Source of the DNA: Pseudomonas sp. ICMP 561
Lineage (GTDB): Bacteria > Pseudomonadota > Gammaproteobacteria > Pseudomonadales > Pseudomonadaceae
DNA length: 64,000 nucleotides
Assembly (NCBI RefSeq): GCF_002699985.1
Contig: NZ_LKBT01000012.1
Location: forward strand, 251,449 to 315,448
Direction: 5' to 3'
The notes under the pieces were generated by a model that ran no database searches, was not told the origin of the DNA, and worked only from the letters and a program-made list of their open reading frames with translations. The translations under genes were made by a program, and so were the position numbers. Shown piece by piece: positions 53,416-63,465 of this stretch; the stretch's first letter is position 1; each line of letters begins with the position of its first letter.

Positions 53416-53823
53416 TCATGCAAAAAGTCCGTGGTTAATGCGGTCCAGTGTTTCTTCAGTAGCCACATAACCAGGTGTTGTGCCGGCCGCCTCCAGCGCG
53501 GTCAGGCCTCCGAATGCATTTTGAGCTTTGTTCAGCCAGTGGGTTGCCTTGTCCTTGTCGCCGAACACTTGCTCGGCAAGTACCACCAGTTTGCTCACGC
53601 GATACAGGCGATCGCCTTCTTCGGGGGAGAGTCGTTCGCCCTTGGTTCGACGGTGAAGGAGGGTGCGTGCGTCGATGATACCGACGCTCACTGCGTTGAC
53701 ACCATGTTGCGACAGATTGTCGATTGCTTCCAGCGATACGCCGCTGCGAATGAGCAAATCCATCGGTTGCCCGGGAATGCCCGCCATGAGCTCCAGTACC
53801 TGAAAGTCCAGATGGGTGATCAT
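53416..53823 (-). CDS. MbcA/ParS/Xre family antitoxin-like protein (no RES toxin next to it)
   Basis: A 135-residue protein with an Xre-like N-terminal helical part and a C-terminal DUF2384 domain (LYRVSKLVVLAEQVFGDKDKATHWL, then NAFGGLTALEAAGTTPGYVATEETL). In this family the antitoxin blocks a RES-domain NAD+-degrading toxin and autoregulates the operon. The downstream gene is a lipoprotein, not a RES protein, so it is solitary here. ATG 53823 is preferred over the in-frame GTG at 53835 because GGAGACAGG then serves as ribosome site. Confidence 0.82.
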   Translation of the reverse strand: MITHLDFQVLELMAGIPGQPMDLLIRSGVSLEAIDNLSQHGVNAVSVGIIDARTLLHRRTKGERLSPEEGDRLYRVSKLVVLAEQVFGDKDKATHWLNKAQNAFGGLTALEAAGTTPGYVATEETLDRINHGLFA

Positions 53824-54264
53824 GCCTGTCTCCACTATTCGGCGATTTGGCTGTGATGATAGGGCAAGATGTCGGGCGTGGGGAAATGGATGATTCCACT
53901 GGAATCATGCTGTCGTTCCGTTATTGCGAGCTACCGAGCCAGTTCGACGTTGAATGCCGTCAGGCGACAAAAACAGGAATGCGAAGATAGATGTCGATAT
54001 AGGGGGAGAGGGCACTGGGCAATGATCAGAAATCTGTGATTGCTGCAGTCTCGCGAAGGCCGCCCTTGGGCTGAACGGAGGAGGGAATTTTCATCATGCT
54101 TGACTCTAGAGGCAGCACTTAGACTGCGCAACGAGCTATAAAGGCTGCGCTTCAAAGTTCAGCAGGCAAGAAAAAGGGCGGTTTTTCCAGAGTCCTGCAC
54201 TTCAATGACTAAATCATTGAATTCACAAAACCCTACAAAAAACGCCCAATTGCTTGTATCTATA

Positions 54265-54340
<76 letters not shown>

Positions 54341-54490
54341 ATGAGCGCTATGTTACTGTTTCAATTGGATTAGTCAAGCGTGTGCCGAAAATATTTTTAC
54401 TATTCAGTAGCTTGGAGAGGTGGGTTTCCAAAGGTGGGGGGCTTTGGCGTAGTGTAGTTGGCATGCTCCTTATGACTGACTTCCAGTGAG

Positions 54491-56125
54491 GTGAAAGAAG
54501 TGACTGCCAGCAAACGCCTTGAAACATTGTTTCCCACCCTTGAGCAAATCCCTGAGCAGTATCGTCCCGAGAAGGCCATCGAGCAGCGGGAGTATCTGGT
54601 CAACGGTACGCTGCAGCTCTGGCAGGGGCCGCTCGCGCCGGTGCGCAGTCCGGTGTGTCTCAGCGCTGCTGATGGTATCCAGTCGGTGATTCTTGGCAGT
54701 ACGCCGTTGCTCGACTCGGCAACCGCGATGACTGCACTGGAGGCGGCTGTTCAGGCTTATGACCGAGGGCAGGGTGCATGGCCGACGATGCGGGTGGCCG
54801 AGCGCATTCAGCACGTCGAGGCATTTCTCAAGCGCATGCGAGAGCAGCGTGAGGCGGTGGTCAATTTGCTGATGTGGGAGATTGGCAAGAACCTCAAGGA
54901 TTCCGAGAAAGAGTTTGACCGTACCTGCGATTACATCGTCGACACCATCAATGCCCTCAAGGAACTGGATCGTCGCTCCAGTCGTTTTGAGCTGGAGCAG
55001 GACACACTCGGTCAGATTCGACGCGTGCCTTTAGGCGTAACGCTGTGCATGGGACCTTACAATTATCCGCTGAACGAAACCTTCACCACGCTCATCCCGG
55101 CTCTGATCATGGGTAACACCGTCGTCTTCAAACCCGCCAAGTTTGGTGTGTTGCTGATTCGGCCATTGCTGGAGGCGTTCCGGGACAGTTTCCCGCCGGG
55201 CGTCATCAATGTGATCTACGGCAGCGGTCGAGAAACGGTCAGCGCCTTGATGGCCAGTGGCAAGATAGATGTGTTTGCGTTTATCGGGACCAATAAGGCA
55301 GCCAGTGATCTCAAGAAGCTGCACCCCAAGCCACATCGCTTGCGTGCTGCGCTGGGTCTGGATGCGAAGAATCCGGGCATCGTGTTGCCGGATGTGGATC
55401 TGGATAACGCTGTAAATGAGTCGATCACCGGATCGCTTTCCTTCAACGGGCAGCGCTGCACGGCGCTGAAGATTCTGTTTGTGCATGAGAGCCTGGTCGA
55501 TAGCTTCCTGGAGAAGTTCCAGCAGAAACTTGCTCAACTGAAAGCTGGTATGCCATGGGAGCCAGGTGTATCGCTGACTCCATTACCTGAGCCGGGCAAG
55601 ACCGATTACTTGAAAGGTTTGCTTGACGATGCGGTAAGCAAGGGCGCTCGCGTCGTCAATGAGGGTGGCGGGGAGGTCAATGAAACGTTCTTCTATCCGG
55701 CAGTGCTGTATCCCGTGACGTCGGCAATGCGGGTTTACCACGAAGAACAGTTCGGTCCGGTGGTTCCTGTTGTGCCGTATCGGGATATTGAGTCGGTCAT
55801 TGATTACGTACTGGACTCGGATTTCGGTCAGCAACTGAGCATCTTTGGGAATGACTCTGCTCAGGTTGGGCGGCTGGTCGATGCTTTTGCCAATCAGGTA
55901 GGGCGCATCAACATCAACGCACAGTGTCAGCGCGGACCGGATCAATTCCCTTTCAATGGTCGCAAAAATTCGGCTGAAGGTACCTTGTCGGTTCACGACG
56001 CACTTCGTGTTTTCTCGATCCGCACGCTGGTCGCGACCAAATTTCAGGACACGAACAAAGCGCTGATCAGCGACATCATCCGCAATCGCGAGTCCAGTTT
56101 TCTCACCACTGACTATATTTTCTGA
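54491..56125 (+). CDS. GapN-like aldehyde dehydrogenase with substituted catalytic glutamate
   Basis: A 544-residue protein (542 from the alternative GTG at 54500) of the NADP-dependent glyceraldehyde-3-phosphate dehydrogenase group. Catalytic asparagine N191 is in GPYNYP, the cofactor lysine K214 in FKPAK and catalytic cysteine C323 in NGQRCTA. The general-base position, 34 residues before the cysteine and normally the Glu of LELGGK, is G289 in ALGLDAK. Both start GTGs lie near GAGGTGAAAG. Canonical members turn glyceraldehyde-3-phosphate into 3-phosphoglycerate with NADPH formation. With the Glu missing, hydrolysis may use another residue or the enzyme may be altered. Confidence 0.85.
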   Translation: MKEVTASKRLETLFPTLEQIPEQYRPEKAIEQREYLVNGTLQLWQGPLAPVRSPVCLSAADGIQSVILGSTPLLDSATAMTALEAAVQAYDRGQGAWPTMRVAERIQHVEAFLKRMREQREAVVNLLMWEIGKNLKDSEKEFDRTCDYIVDTINALKELDRRSSRFELEQDTLGQIRRVPLGVTLCMGPYNYPLNETFTTLIPALIMGNTVVFKPAKFGVLLIRPLLEAFRDSFPPGVINVIYGSGRETVSALMASGKIDVFAFIGTNKAASDLKKLHPKPHRLRAALGLDAKNPGIVLPDVDLDNAVNESITGSLSFNGQRCTALKILFVHESLVDSFLEKFQQKLAQLKAGMPWEPGVSLTPLPEPGKTDYLKGLLDDAVSKGARVVNEGGGEVNETFFYPAVLYPVTSAMRVYHEEQFGPVVPVVPYRDIESVIDYVLDSDFGQQLSIFGNDSAQVGRLVDAFANQVGRININAQCQRGPDQFPFNGRKNSAEGTLSVHDALRVFSIRTLVATKFQDTNKALISDIIRNRESSFLTTDYIF

Positions 56126-56756
56126 CGGGTTGTTAGTGAGCTCGTCGGGAGCGATAAACGTAACGGCCTGACGAGCTCATGGTGAGTGACTAATTAAGTG
56201 CAGCTTTAATCGCTACACCAAAAAATTGACTTGATATGATTCGCTGCGTCAGTTCGATGCTGTAAAGTGTCCGGCGTTTTGATAGAGCGAACATGCTTGT
56301 CCGGCACCGGGAAATATAACGGTGCGTCGAACTCGTTCGTGTGCCATGGTGACGAGCGCTGATTTTTGTTCGAAGAAAATCTCTCCATACGGCAATCAAC
56401 ACCCTCATGTGCGGGCATTTCGCAGACTTTTCTGGCTCAGCGCAGGGGCGGTCCACATTAGCGTCCACTCCAACGCTAAGGTTTTTGAACATGTCATCGA
56501 GGCTCTGTAAAAATTACAGCCGTCCGTATTGCAGTAATTACACGTCAGTGGAAAAACATTCATCGAGCATGAAAAGTGGATCCAGTGATGAATGTTGGCA
56601 GGTGTGGCTTGTCGGGTCTGATTAATTACCGGTCGGCATCAAGAGCGAAAAGCTAATTTCTACACGACGTTCATATTAAGATCAGGCGGGCCGATAACGC
56701 CGTATTTGCTACCTTTGTTCATGTTGCTTGCGTGTGAGGCGGGCGGAGATTTTGTG
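56126..56756. other. 631-bp intergenic region
   Basis: No convincing gene: frames on both strands (for example minus-strand 56190-56492) lack ribosome sites and family features. An inverted repeat TGAGCTCGTC/GACGAGCTCA at 56137-56146 and 56170-56179, with a loop of 23 bases, follows the GapN-like gene and may act as a weak terminator. Upstream of the second phytochrome the sequence is more AT-rich. Confidence 0.5.
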
Positions 56757-59015
56757 ATGATTGTTGACGACGGTGATGTCTTTGATCGGTTGCTGGCCAA
56801 CTGTGATCATGAGCCTATCCAGATTCCGGGGGCTATTCAGCCTCACGGTGTGTTGCTGGCTGTCAATGAGAGCACCTGGATTGTGCAGCAAATCAGTGCA
56901 AATGCTGATGTGCTTTTCGGTCGTGCCGCATCGGAACTGGCCGGTCAGGAACTCGACGTCGTATTGGGCAATGAGCAGGCGCAGGAAATACGCAGTGCAG
57001 CGGCTGCCAGCTCGCTGGATGAGGTGAACCCACTCTCTCTGGCCTATGGCGGAAAGTGGGTGGATTGCACCATGCATCGTCACGATGGGGTGTTGATGCT
57101 GGAGATTGAAAATCCCGGCGAACTCACCTCGGCCAGCATGCAACATCTGGATCGCGGCCTGGGCAGGACCTTGCGTCGTTTGCAAGGCGCAAAGTCTCTC
57201 GCAGAACTTTACGAAATAAGTGTCCGCGAGATTCAGGCGATGACCGGCTATGAGCGGGTGCTGATTTATCGTTTCGAGGAGGAAGGGCACGGTCAGGTCA
57301 TTGCCGAAGCTTCAAGTCCGGGAATGGACACCTACAACGGTCTGTTTTTTCCGGCGTCCGACATTCCGAGCCAGGCCCGGGAGTTATACCGTCTCAACTG
57401 GCTACGCATCATTCCTGACGCTCAATATATGCCCGTGCCACTGGTCCCGTTACTGCGCCCGGACACATTACTGCCACTGGACATGACTCATTCGTTGCTG
57501 CGCAGTGTTTCGCCGATTCATTGCCAATACATGAAGAACATGGGCGTGCAGTCCTCAATGAGTATTTCGCTGCTCAAGGACGATCGCCTGTGGGGCTTGA
57601 TCAGTTGCGGAAATCGTACGCCCCTGCTGGTGCCGCACGGCCTGCGTGCAGCTTGCCAGAGTATTGGTCAGGTACTGTCGATGCAGATCAGCGCGCTTGA
57701 GGAAGCCGGAATTGCCCAGCAGCGGCAGAAGAAAGAGGTCATGCTCGCTGAGCTTGTACAAACCATGCGCCTGGCACCGCAGCAGGATGTGTTGGAGGCG
57801 TTGGCGCAAAATCCTGAGCGGTTGATGGCGCTGACCGGCGCATCAGGCATTGCGGTACTGGTTGAAGATCGCTTGCATACCTGGGGGGCGTGCCCGGGCG
57901 ATGAACAAATCCAGACGCTTTACGCTTGGGTTAAACAGCAGCCTGTCGGCATTTATGAGTCAGCCAGCCTGAGTGCAGACTTTCCCGATGCGCATGAATA
58001 TCAGGATGTCGCGAGTGGGTTGCTGAGTTTCACTTTACCCAAGCCGGTGGACAATGCGGTGCTTTGGTTTCGTCCCGAGGTCAAGGAAAGTGTCAACTGG
58101 AGCGGTGACCCCAGCAAGCCTATGGAGCTTTCGCAAACCGAAGGCGGCAACCGACTCCAGCCGCGCAAGTCGTTTGAAATCTGGAAAGAACAGGTCAATG
58201 GCAAGGCGCATCGATGGAGCGCTGGCGACCTGTTCGCCGCAGCCGATTTGCGGCGCTCAGCGCTGGAAACGGACCTGGCTCGTCAAGTGTTGCGAGAGCA
58301 GGACGCGGTTCGCGCGCGGGACGAGCTGGTTGCGGTGGTCTCTCATGACCTGCGCAGCCCAATGACGGTCATTGTCATGCAGTGCGGCATGATGCAGCGA
58401 TTGATAGGCGCCGATAGTGGCCCCTCATCAAAGCGTGTCAACTCTGCTATCGATACCATGCAGCGGGCGACGACGCGGATGACGAATTTGTTGGAGGACT
58501 TGCTGGATACGTCGAAGATCGAAGCGGGTCGCTACTCCATCGCGTCTCAGCCGATGGATGTCAGCCAGATACTCGAAGAGGGATATTCACTTCTCGCGCC
58601 GTTGGCGCTGAACAAGTTTATCGAGCTGAGCTTTGTCTCTGAGCCAGACCTGCAGATTTCTGCCGATCCGGAACGGTTATTTCAGGTGTTGTCCAATCTG
58701 GTTGGCAATGCCATCAAGTTCACCCCAAGGGAAGGCCGCGTCGGGGTCAGCGCCGTAAAAGAGGGGGGGTACGTCAGGTTCTGCGTCGCTGATACGGGGG
58801 CGGGTATTGCTCAGGAGCACCTGCCTCATGTCTTTGAGCGTTATTGGCGAACCAGGCAAGGCAATCCGAGTGGTACTGGCTTGGGGCTGTACATCTCGAT
58901 GGGCATCATCAAGGCCCATGGTGGCGATCTATGGGTTAGCAGCCAGTTGGGCCAGGGAAGCGAGTTCAGCTTCACGGTGCCATTGGTTGCCTCTCAAACA
59001 TGTCCGCTTGTCTGA
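56757..59015 (+). CDS. Bacteriophytochrome histidine kinase (second copy)
   Basis: A 752-residue photoreceptor kinase with cysteine C16 in ANCDHEPIQIPGAIQPHG for biliverdin, PAS about 20-125, GAF about 140-310 with FPASDIPSQARELYRL and histidine in HCQYMKNMGV, PHY about 330-500, HisKA with H530 in VVSHDLRSPMTVIV, and HATPase (NLVGNAIKFT, GTGLGLYIS). ATG 56757 has GGAG eight bases upstream; the frame extends to 56706, but the extra part is not phytochrome-like. Unlike the first copy it stands alone: neither a response regulator nor a heme oxygenase follows, so its partner must be elsewhere. It shares the whole architecture but differs clearly in sequence from the first. Confidence 0.94.
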   Translation: MIVDDGDVFDRLLANCDHEPIQIPGAIQPHGVLLAVNESTWIVQQISANADVLFGRAASELAGQELDVVLGNEQAQEIRSAAAASSLDEVNPLSLAYGGKWVDCTMHRHDGVLMLEIENPGELTSASMQHLDRGLGRTLRRLQGAKSLAELYEISVREIQAMTGYERVLIYRFEEEGHGQVIAEASSPGMDTYNGLFFPASDIPSQARELYRLNWLRIIPDAQYMPVPLVPLLRPDTLLPLDMTHSLLRSVSPIHCQYMKNMGVQSSMSISLLKDDRLWGLISCGNRTPLLVPHGLRAACQSIGQVLSMQISALEEAGIAQQRQKKEVMLAELVQTMRLAPQQDVLEALAQNPERLMALTGASGIAVLVEDRLHTWGACPGDEQIQTLYAWVKQQPVGIYESASLSADFPDAHEYQDVASGLLSFTLPKPVDNAVLWFRPEVKESVNWSGDPSKPMELSQTEGGNRLQPRKSFEIWKEQVNGKAHRWSAGDLFAAADLRRSALETDLARQVLREQDAVRARDELVAVVSHDLRSPMTVIVMQCGMMQRLIGADSGPSSKRVNSAIDTMQRATTRMTNLLEDLLDTSKIEAGRYSIASQPMDVSQILEEGYSLLAPLALNKFIELSFVSEPDLQISADPERLFQVLSNLVGNAIKFTPREGRVGVSAVKEGGYVRFCVADTGAGIAQEHLPHVFERYWRTRQGNPSGTGLGLYISMGIIKAHGGDLWVSSQLGQGSEFSFTVPLVASQTCPLV

Positions 59016-59081
59016 CTCTGGCAATATCGGTGATCGGCAGGAGTCGACATGGATTATCCCATCCGGCAAGGAGTAGCCATC

Positions 59082-59591
59082 ATGGTTTCACGCGCACCCG
59101 AGCAGCTGTTTTTTGAAGAGGACCGAGAGGTCCCTAACAGTCGATTGCCGGTGTTGGTGTACCGGGGAATATCGTTTGAAAGCCCCGACACGGCTGCCGG
59201 GTTCGAACGTCTCTTTACCCATAATCATTGGCCAGCGTTATGGCGTGACGTGATTTTTGATTATCACCACTATCATTCCACAGCCCATGAAGTCCTCGGG
59301 GTTGCCAGCGGCGCGGCGCGGGTGATGCTTGGTGGCAAGCGCGGGCAGGAAGTCACGATAGCGTCAGGAGATGTTCTGGTATTGCCTGCTGGCACCGGTC
59401 ACTGTTGCCTAGAGCGAAGTGACGATTTTCTGGTAGTGGGCGGCTACCCGTCCAATCAGAGCCAGTACGACATCCAGCGCGCCGACCACGCTGCATTGAG
59501 TGCATCCCGGCAGCGTATTTCCGAGGTTCCTTTGCCTGCGGCCGATCCGCTTTCCGGAGCGAGAGGCGCCTTGTTACGGATCTGGACTTGA
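59082..59591 (+). CDS. Cupin family protein (YjlB-like)
   Basis: A 169-residue protein with a single cupin barrel; DYHHYHSTAHEVLGV supplies the metal-binding histidines and GDVLVLPAGTGHCCL the second cupin motif. It resembles YjlB. Start ATG 59082 has AAGGAGTAGCC directly upstream; the frame is open from 59049. Substrate unknown. Confidence 0.85.
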   Translation: MVSRAPEQLFFEEDREVPNSRLPVLVYRGISFESPDTAAGFERLFTHNHWPALWRDVIFDYHHYHSTAHEVLGVASGAARVMLGGKRGQEVTIASGDVLVLPAGTGHCCLERSDDFLVVGGYPSNQSQYDIQRADHAALSASRQRISEVPLPAADPLSGARGALLRIWT

Positions 59592-59762
59592 GTGTCCCGA
59601 TCGGACCGGCCAGTCAGTTAATTTCGTTATTAGCCGCGGCATTGTTTGGATTACCGGGGCGGCTTCTATATTCTTTCCTTCATACGCTATTCAGGGATAT
59701 CGGATGCGCTGTCGTTCGGCATCTGAATAGGCGACTGTTTTCTGCCATGCCAAGGAAACTAG

Positions 59763-60647
59763 ATGAGTACCGTCAGCACGCCACTATCCGGCGTCAACCA
59801 GCCACTCAAGGGCATCGCGCTCATTGTTCTGGCCACATTTCTGTTTTCAAGTCACGACACCATTTCCAAATACCTGTCCGGGTTTTATCCGATCTTCATG
59901 GTCGTTTGGGTCCGCTATGTAGTGCATACGCTACTGATGGCCGGGATTTTCATGCCTTCGGCAGGCCTGCGGGTGCTGCGTACCAAGCGCTTGAAGCTGC
60001 AAATAATGCGTGCGCTGTGCCTGTTGGGCACCAGTTTGTTGTTCACCACCGGATTGATGTACATCCCGCTGGCTGAGGCAACCGCCGTCAACTTTCTTGC
60101 ACCACTGTTGATTACCGCCCTGTCAGTGCCGCTGCTGGGAGAGCATGTCACGCGTAAACAATGGGCAGCAGTGCTCGTGGGCTTTGTTGGCGTGCTGATC
60201 ATTGTGCACCCCGGCGGAGAGCTGTTTACTCCAGCCAGCCTGCTACCTCTGGGATCTGCGACGTTATTTGCTTCCTATCAACTGCTCACCCGAATGGTCA
60301 GCGCGCATGACAGCCCGACCACCAGCAATTTCTTTGCAGGGTTGTTCAACAGCCTGGTCATGACCGCACTCCTGCCGTTTTTCTGGACTGCGCCGGAACT
60401 CAAGCATCTGCCGTTCATGCTGGCGCTGGGAGCGTGCGGGATGGTTGCTCACTTGCTGCTGACTCAGGCTTTTCGTTATGCCGCGCCCGCGATGCTGGCG
60501 CCGTTCAGCTACTGCCAGATCGTGTTTGCAGGTTTGTTGGGTTACCTGGTGTTTGGTCATGCGCCCTCGCTGACTGCGCAACTGGGCATCGCCGTCATCT
60601 GCCTGAGTGGGCTTGCTGCGGCCTGGCAGCAACGAACCAGGGCTTGA
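59763..60647 (+). CDS. EamA/DMT family permease
   Basis: A 294-residue inner-membrane protein of about ten helices in two EamA repeats (first repeat starts GIALIVLATFLFSSHDTISKYL; second near LLPLGSATLFASYQLLTR). Related to RhaT/RarD-type drug-metabolite exporters; substrate unknown. It lies between the cupin and an aldehyde dehydrogenase, both on the same strand. Confidence 0.88.
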   Translation: MSTVSTPLSGVNQPLKGIALIVLATFLFSSHDTISKYLSGFYPIFMVVWVRYVVHTLLMAGIFMPSAGLRVLRTKRLKLQIMRALCLLGTSLLFTTGLMYIPLAEATAVNFLAPLLITALSVPLLGEHVTRKQWAAVLVGFVGVLIIVHPGGELFTPASLLPLGSATLFASYQLLTRMVSAHDSPTTSNFFAGLFNSLVMTALLPFFWTAPELKHLPFMLALGACGMVAHLLLTQAFRYAAPAMLAPFSYCQIVFAGLLGYLVFGHAPSLTAQLGIAVICLSGLAAAWQQRTRA

Positions 60648-60774
60648 TGGATTCGGACTCTTCCGAAAAGCGATGGGGTGAAATGCCTTGATATACACCA
60701 TCGCGCCCCCATTGAACTCGTAGCGCTTTTGAAAAGCACATTTCTTGTCTTGCGAATGCAACTGGAGAATCGCT

Positions 60775-62208
60775 ATGTATCCTGATGTTCAGCTCTTTAT
60801 CGACGGTCAATGGCGTGCAGGCCAGGATGGTCGCACCCAGCCAGTCATTGATCCCGCTACCGGCCAGCAACTGGGCACTGTTGCACACGCCAGCATTGCT
60901 GACCTCGATGAAGCACTGGCGGCCACCGAGCGTGGTTTCGCGACATGGCGCAAGACCTCCGCCTACGATCGCTACAAAACGATGCAAAAAGCCGCGCATT
61001 TATTGCGTGAGCGCGCAGATTCCATTGCCCGGATCATGACGCAGGAGCAGGGTAAACCGTTGGCCGAAGCCCGCGCTGAAGTACTGTCGGGTGCGGACGT
61101 AATCGAGTGGCTGGCCGAGGAGGGGCGTCGCAGTTATGGCCGTCTGGTTCCTTCCCGCGGCGCAGACGTCGAGCAGAAAGTCGTCAAAGAACCTGTAGGA
61201 CCAGTCGCGGCGTTCACGCCGTGGAATTTCCCGATCAACCAGATCGTGCGCAAATTGTCTTCCGCGCTGGCGGCAGGCTGCTCGATCATCATCAAGGCTC
61301 CGGAAGAAACCCCGGCATCACCTGCTGAATTGATCCGCGCTTTCGCAGATGCCGGCGTGCCAGCCGGTGTCATTGGTCTGGTGTACGGAAACCCCGCAGA
61401 AATTTCCTCATACCTGATTGCTCACCCGGTCATTCGCAAAGTGACATTCACCGGCTCGACTCCGGTTGGCAAGCAGCTCGCCGCGCTTGCCGGGCAGCAC
61501 ATGAAGCGCGCAACGATGGAGTTGGGCGGTCATGCACCGGCGCTGGTTTTTGACGATGCGGATGTCGACCTCGCCGCGCGCGTGCTGGCAACTGCCAAGT
61601 TCCGCAACGCCGGTCAGGTCTGTGTGTCGCCGACCCGGATTCTGGTTCAGCGCGGTGTATACGAAGCGTTTATCGAGAAATTCGTTGGGCTGACCCGGGA
61701 AATCAAGGTCGGTAACGGCCTCGATTCGACGGTAACCATGGGGCCGGTCGCCAATGATCGTCGTATTCCGGCGCTGGTTGCATTGGTCGATGACGCTAAA
61801 GCTTCAGGTGCAACGCTTAACGCAGGCGGGAAAGCTATCGAGGGGCCTGGCTACTTCTTCGAACCGACTGTGCTCAGTGGTCTGACCCCTGAAATGCGCA
61901 TCATGAACGAAGAGCCGTTTGGTCCTGTTGCCCTGGTGGTGCCGTTCGATACCGTGGAGGAGGCGATTGCCGAATCCAATCGAGTGCCATTTGGTCTGGC
62001 TTCGTATGCCTTTACCACATCGATGAAGACTGCTCACGCGCTGAGCACTGGCATTGAAGCGGGCATGCTTTCAATCAACCATCAGGGCATCGGCTTGCCG
62101 GAAGTCCCGTTCGGTGGCATCAAGGATTCAGGCTACGGCTCTGAGGGTGGTACCGAGGCAATCGAGGCTTACCTGAACACCAAGCTGGTGACTCAGTTCA
62201 ACCTCTAA
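60775..62208 (+). CDS. NAD(P)-dependent aldehyde dehydrogenase, succinate-semialdehyde type
   Basis: A 477-residue canonical aldehyde dehydrogenase: catalytic N151 in PWNFP, K174 in IIKAPEE, general base E249 in MELGGHAP and nucleophile C283 in NAGQVCVSP, in the standard 34-residue spacing. The sequence most resembles succinate-semialdehyde or aromatic-aldehyde dehydrogenases, but the substrate is not fixed. ATG 60775 has TGGAG upstream. A rho-independent terminator follows. It is a useful contrast to the GapN-like enzyme at 54491, in which the glutamate is lost. Confidence 0.9.
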   Translation: MYPDVQLFIDGQWRAGQDGRTQPVIDPATGQQLGTVAHASIADLDEALAATERGFATWRKTSAYDRYKTMQKAAHLLRERADSIARIMTQEQGKPLAEARAEVLSGADVIEWLAEEGRRSYGRLVPSRGADVEQKVVKEPVGPVAAFTPWNFPINQIVRKLSSALAAGCSIIIKAPEETPASPAELIRAFADAGVPAGVIGLVYGNPAEISSYLIAHPVIRKVTFTGSTPVGKQLAALAGQHMKRATMELGGHAPALVFDDADVDLAARVLATAKFRNAGQVCVSPTRILVQRGVYEAFIEKFVGLTREIKVGNGLDSTVTMGPVANDRRIPALVALVDDAKASGATLNAGGKAIEGPGYFFEPTVLSGLTPEMRIMNEEPFGPVALVVPFDTVEEAIAESNRVPFGLASYAFTTSMKTAHALSTGIEAGMLSINHQGIGLPEVPFGGIKDSGYGSEGGTEAIEAYLNTKLVTQFNL

Positions 62209-62223
62209 GCGCTTGGCTACAAC

Positions 62224-62263
62224 AAAAAGGCCGCCAGTTCCATGAGGAGCTGGCGGCCTTTTT
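62224..62263 (+). terminator. Rho-independent terminator
   Basis: A strong stem AAAAAGGCCGCCAGTTCC / GGAGCTGGCGGCCTTTTT with a 4-nt ATGA loop starts 15 bp after the aldehyde dehydrogenase stop and 18 bp before the convergent pbpG stop. The flanking A and T runs make it work in both directions. Confidence 0.93.
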
Positions 62264-62281
62264 ACGTGTGATTTCGACGGG

Positions 62282-63217
62282 TCACTCGGTAGCTTGTAGC
62301 CCTTGCTGCTTCATCACCAGATTCTTTTCTTTCTTGTACTGCAACGCGACGGCGGGCGGCGGATTGCTTTTGCCTGTCTCCATCCATTGGCGTATGCGAC
62401 TTGCATCTGCAAAGTGAGTGTATTTGCCGAATGCATCAAGGATCACCATCGCGACAGGACGATTGGCCATGCTGGTCAGCAGGACCAGGCAGTGCCCAGC
62501 CTGATTGGTAAAGCCGGTCTTGGTCAGCTTGATATCCCAGTTGGATTTACGAACCAGGTGGTCAGTGTTACTGAAGCCCAGGCTGTAGGTTGGCTTGCGG
62601 AACGTGACGGTTTTTTCCGGCGTGGTGCTCAGCTCGCTGAGGGCCGGATATTTACGCGAAGCGAGCAGCAGTTTGGTCAGGTCGCGCGCAGTAGAAACGT
62701 TGTAGATCGAGAGACCGGTCGGCTCGACATACACCGTATGTTTCATCCCCAGTGCCTTGGCTTTGGCATTCATTGCCAGAATAAACGCTGCATAGCCGCC
62801 CGGATAACTATGGGCCAGACTTGCAGCCGCGCGGTTCTCGGAAGACATCAAGGTGATCAGTAGCATTTCACGGCGGGGTAGTTCGCTGCCCAGTTTGACT
62901 CGCGAGAACACGCCTTTCATTTCTGGCGTTTGCGAGATATTGACCGGGATGACTTCATCCATGGACTGTTTGGCGTCCAGTACAACCATTGCCGTCATGA
63001 GCTTGGTCACAGAGGCGATGGGTACGATGACGTCTGGATTGCTGGAATACAAAACTTTATCGGTCTGCAGGTCAACGAGCATTGCGCTGCCGGATGCCAG
63101 ATGAAGTAGAGAAGGATCACGATTAAGTGGGGCAGGGTCGTTCGCGGAGACACTGGTAGAAAGTGCCGGGCCTGCAAGTGCAAATAAAAGGCCCAAAATA
63201 TGAAGACGAATTTTCAA
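62282..63217 (-). CDS. pbpG: D-alanyl-D-alanine endopeptidase, PBP7 type
   Basis: A 311-residue periplasmic serine peptidase. Signal peptide [21 protein letters not shown], then the S11 active-site set: S69-V-T-K72 (SxxK), S126-E-N128 (SxN) and K233-T-G235 (KTG). PBP7 cleaves peptide cross-bridges in peptidoglycan during growth. It is close in length to PbpG of other gamma-proteobacteria and lacks the C-terminal amphipathic anchor of DacA-type carboxypeptidases. Divergent from the final gene. Confidence 0.93.
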   Translation of the reverse strand: MKIRLHILGLLFALAGPALSTSVSANDPAPLNRDPSLLHLASGSAMLVDLQTDKVLYSSNPDVIVPIASVTKLMTAMVVLDAKQSMDEVIPVNISQTPEMKGVFSRVKLGSELPRREMLLITLMSSENRAAASLAHSYPGGYAAFILAMNAKAKALGMKHTVYVEPTGLSIYNVSTARDLTKLLLASRKYPALSELSTTPEKTVTFRKPTYSLGFSNTDHLVRKSNWDIKLTKTGFTNQAGHCLVLLTSMANRPVAMVILDAFGKYTHFADASRIRQWMETGKSNPPPAVALQYKKEKNLVMKQQGLQATE

Positions 63218-63465
63218 GAGCGAGGCTCACTAAGAGTGGAGTGTGGCATTCACACGGGGTAGAGAAACTGCTCGGCATTTTATGAGTAGGCCTGACCACT
63301 GTCGATGGTTGTTGTAGGGAGTTTCACTAATAAATGTAAGATTTAAGTTTTGCCCCAGCGGTTGAAAAATCGTCCTCGGTAACAATAGTCATGGTATCCA
63401 GCGCCCGCACCGATTAGCATTCCATGCCATCGATAGCTGCCAATACAGGCCGAAGGAGTCGCGTA

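Noticed and set aside
54200..54264. Possible attachment-site duplication of the tRNA-Asn 3' end
   Set aside because: I looked for a second copy of the tRNA end in 44-54 kb and did not see one, so no island boundary is called.
56190..56492. 100-codon minus-strand frame in the gap before the second phytochrome
   Set aside because: Low-complexity translation, no ribosome site and overlaps opposite-strand frames of equal quality.
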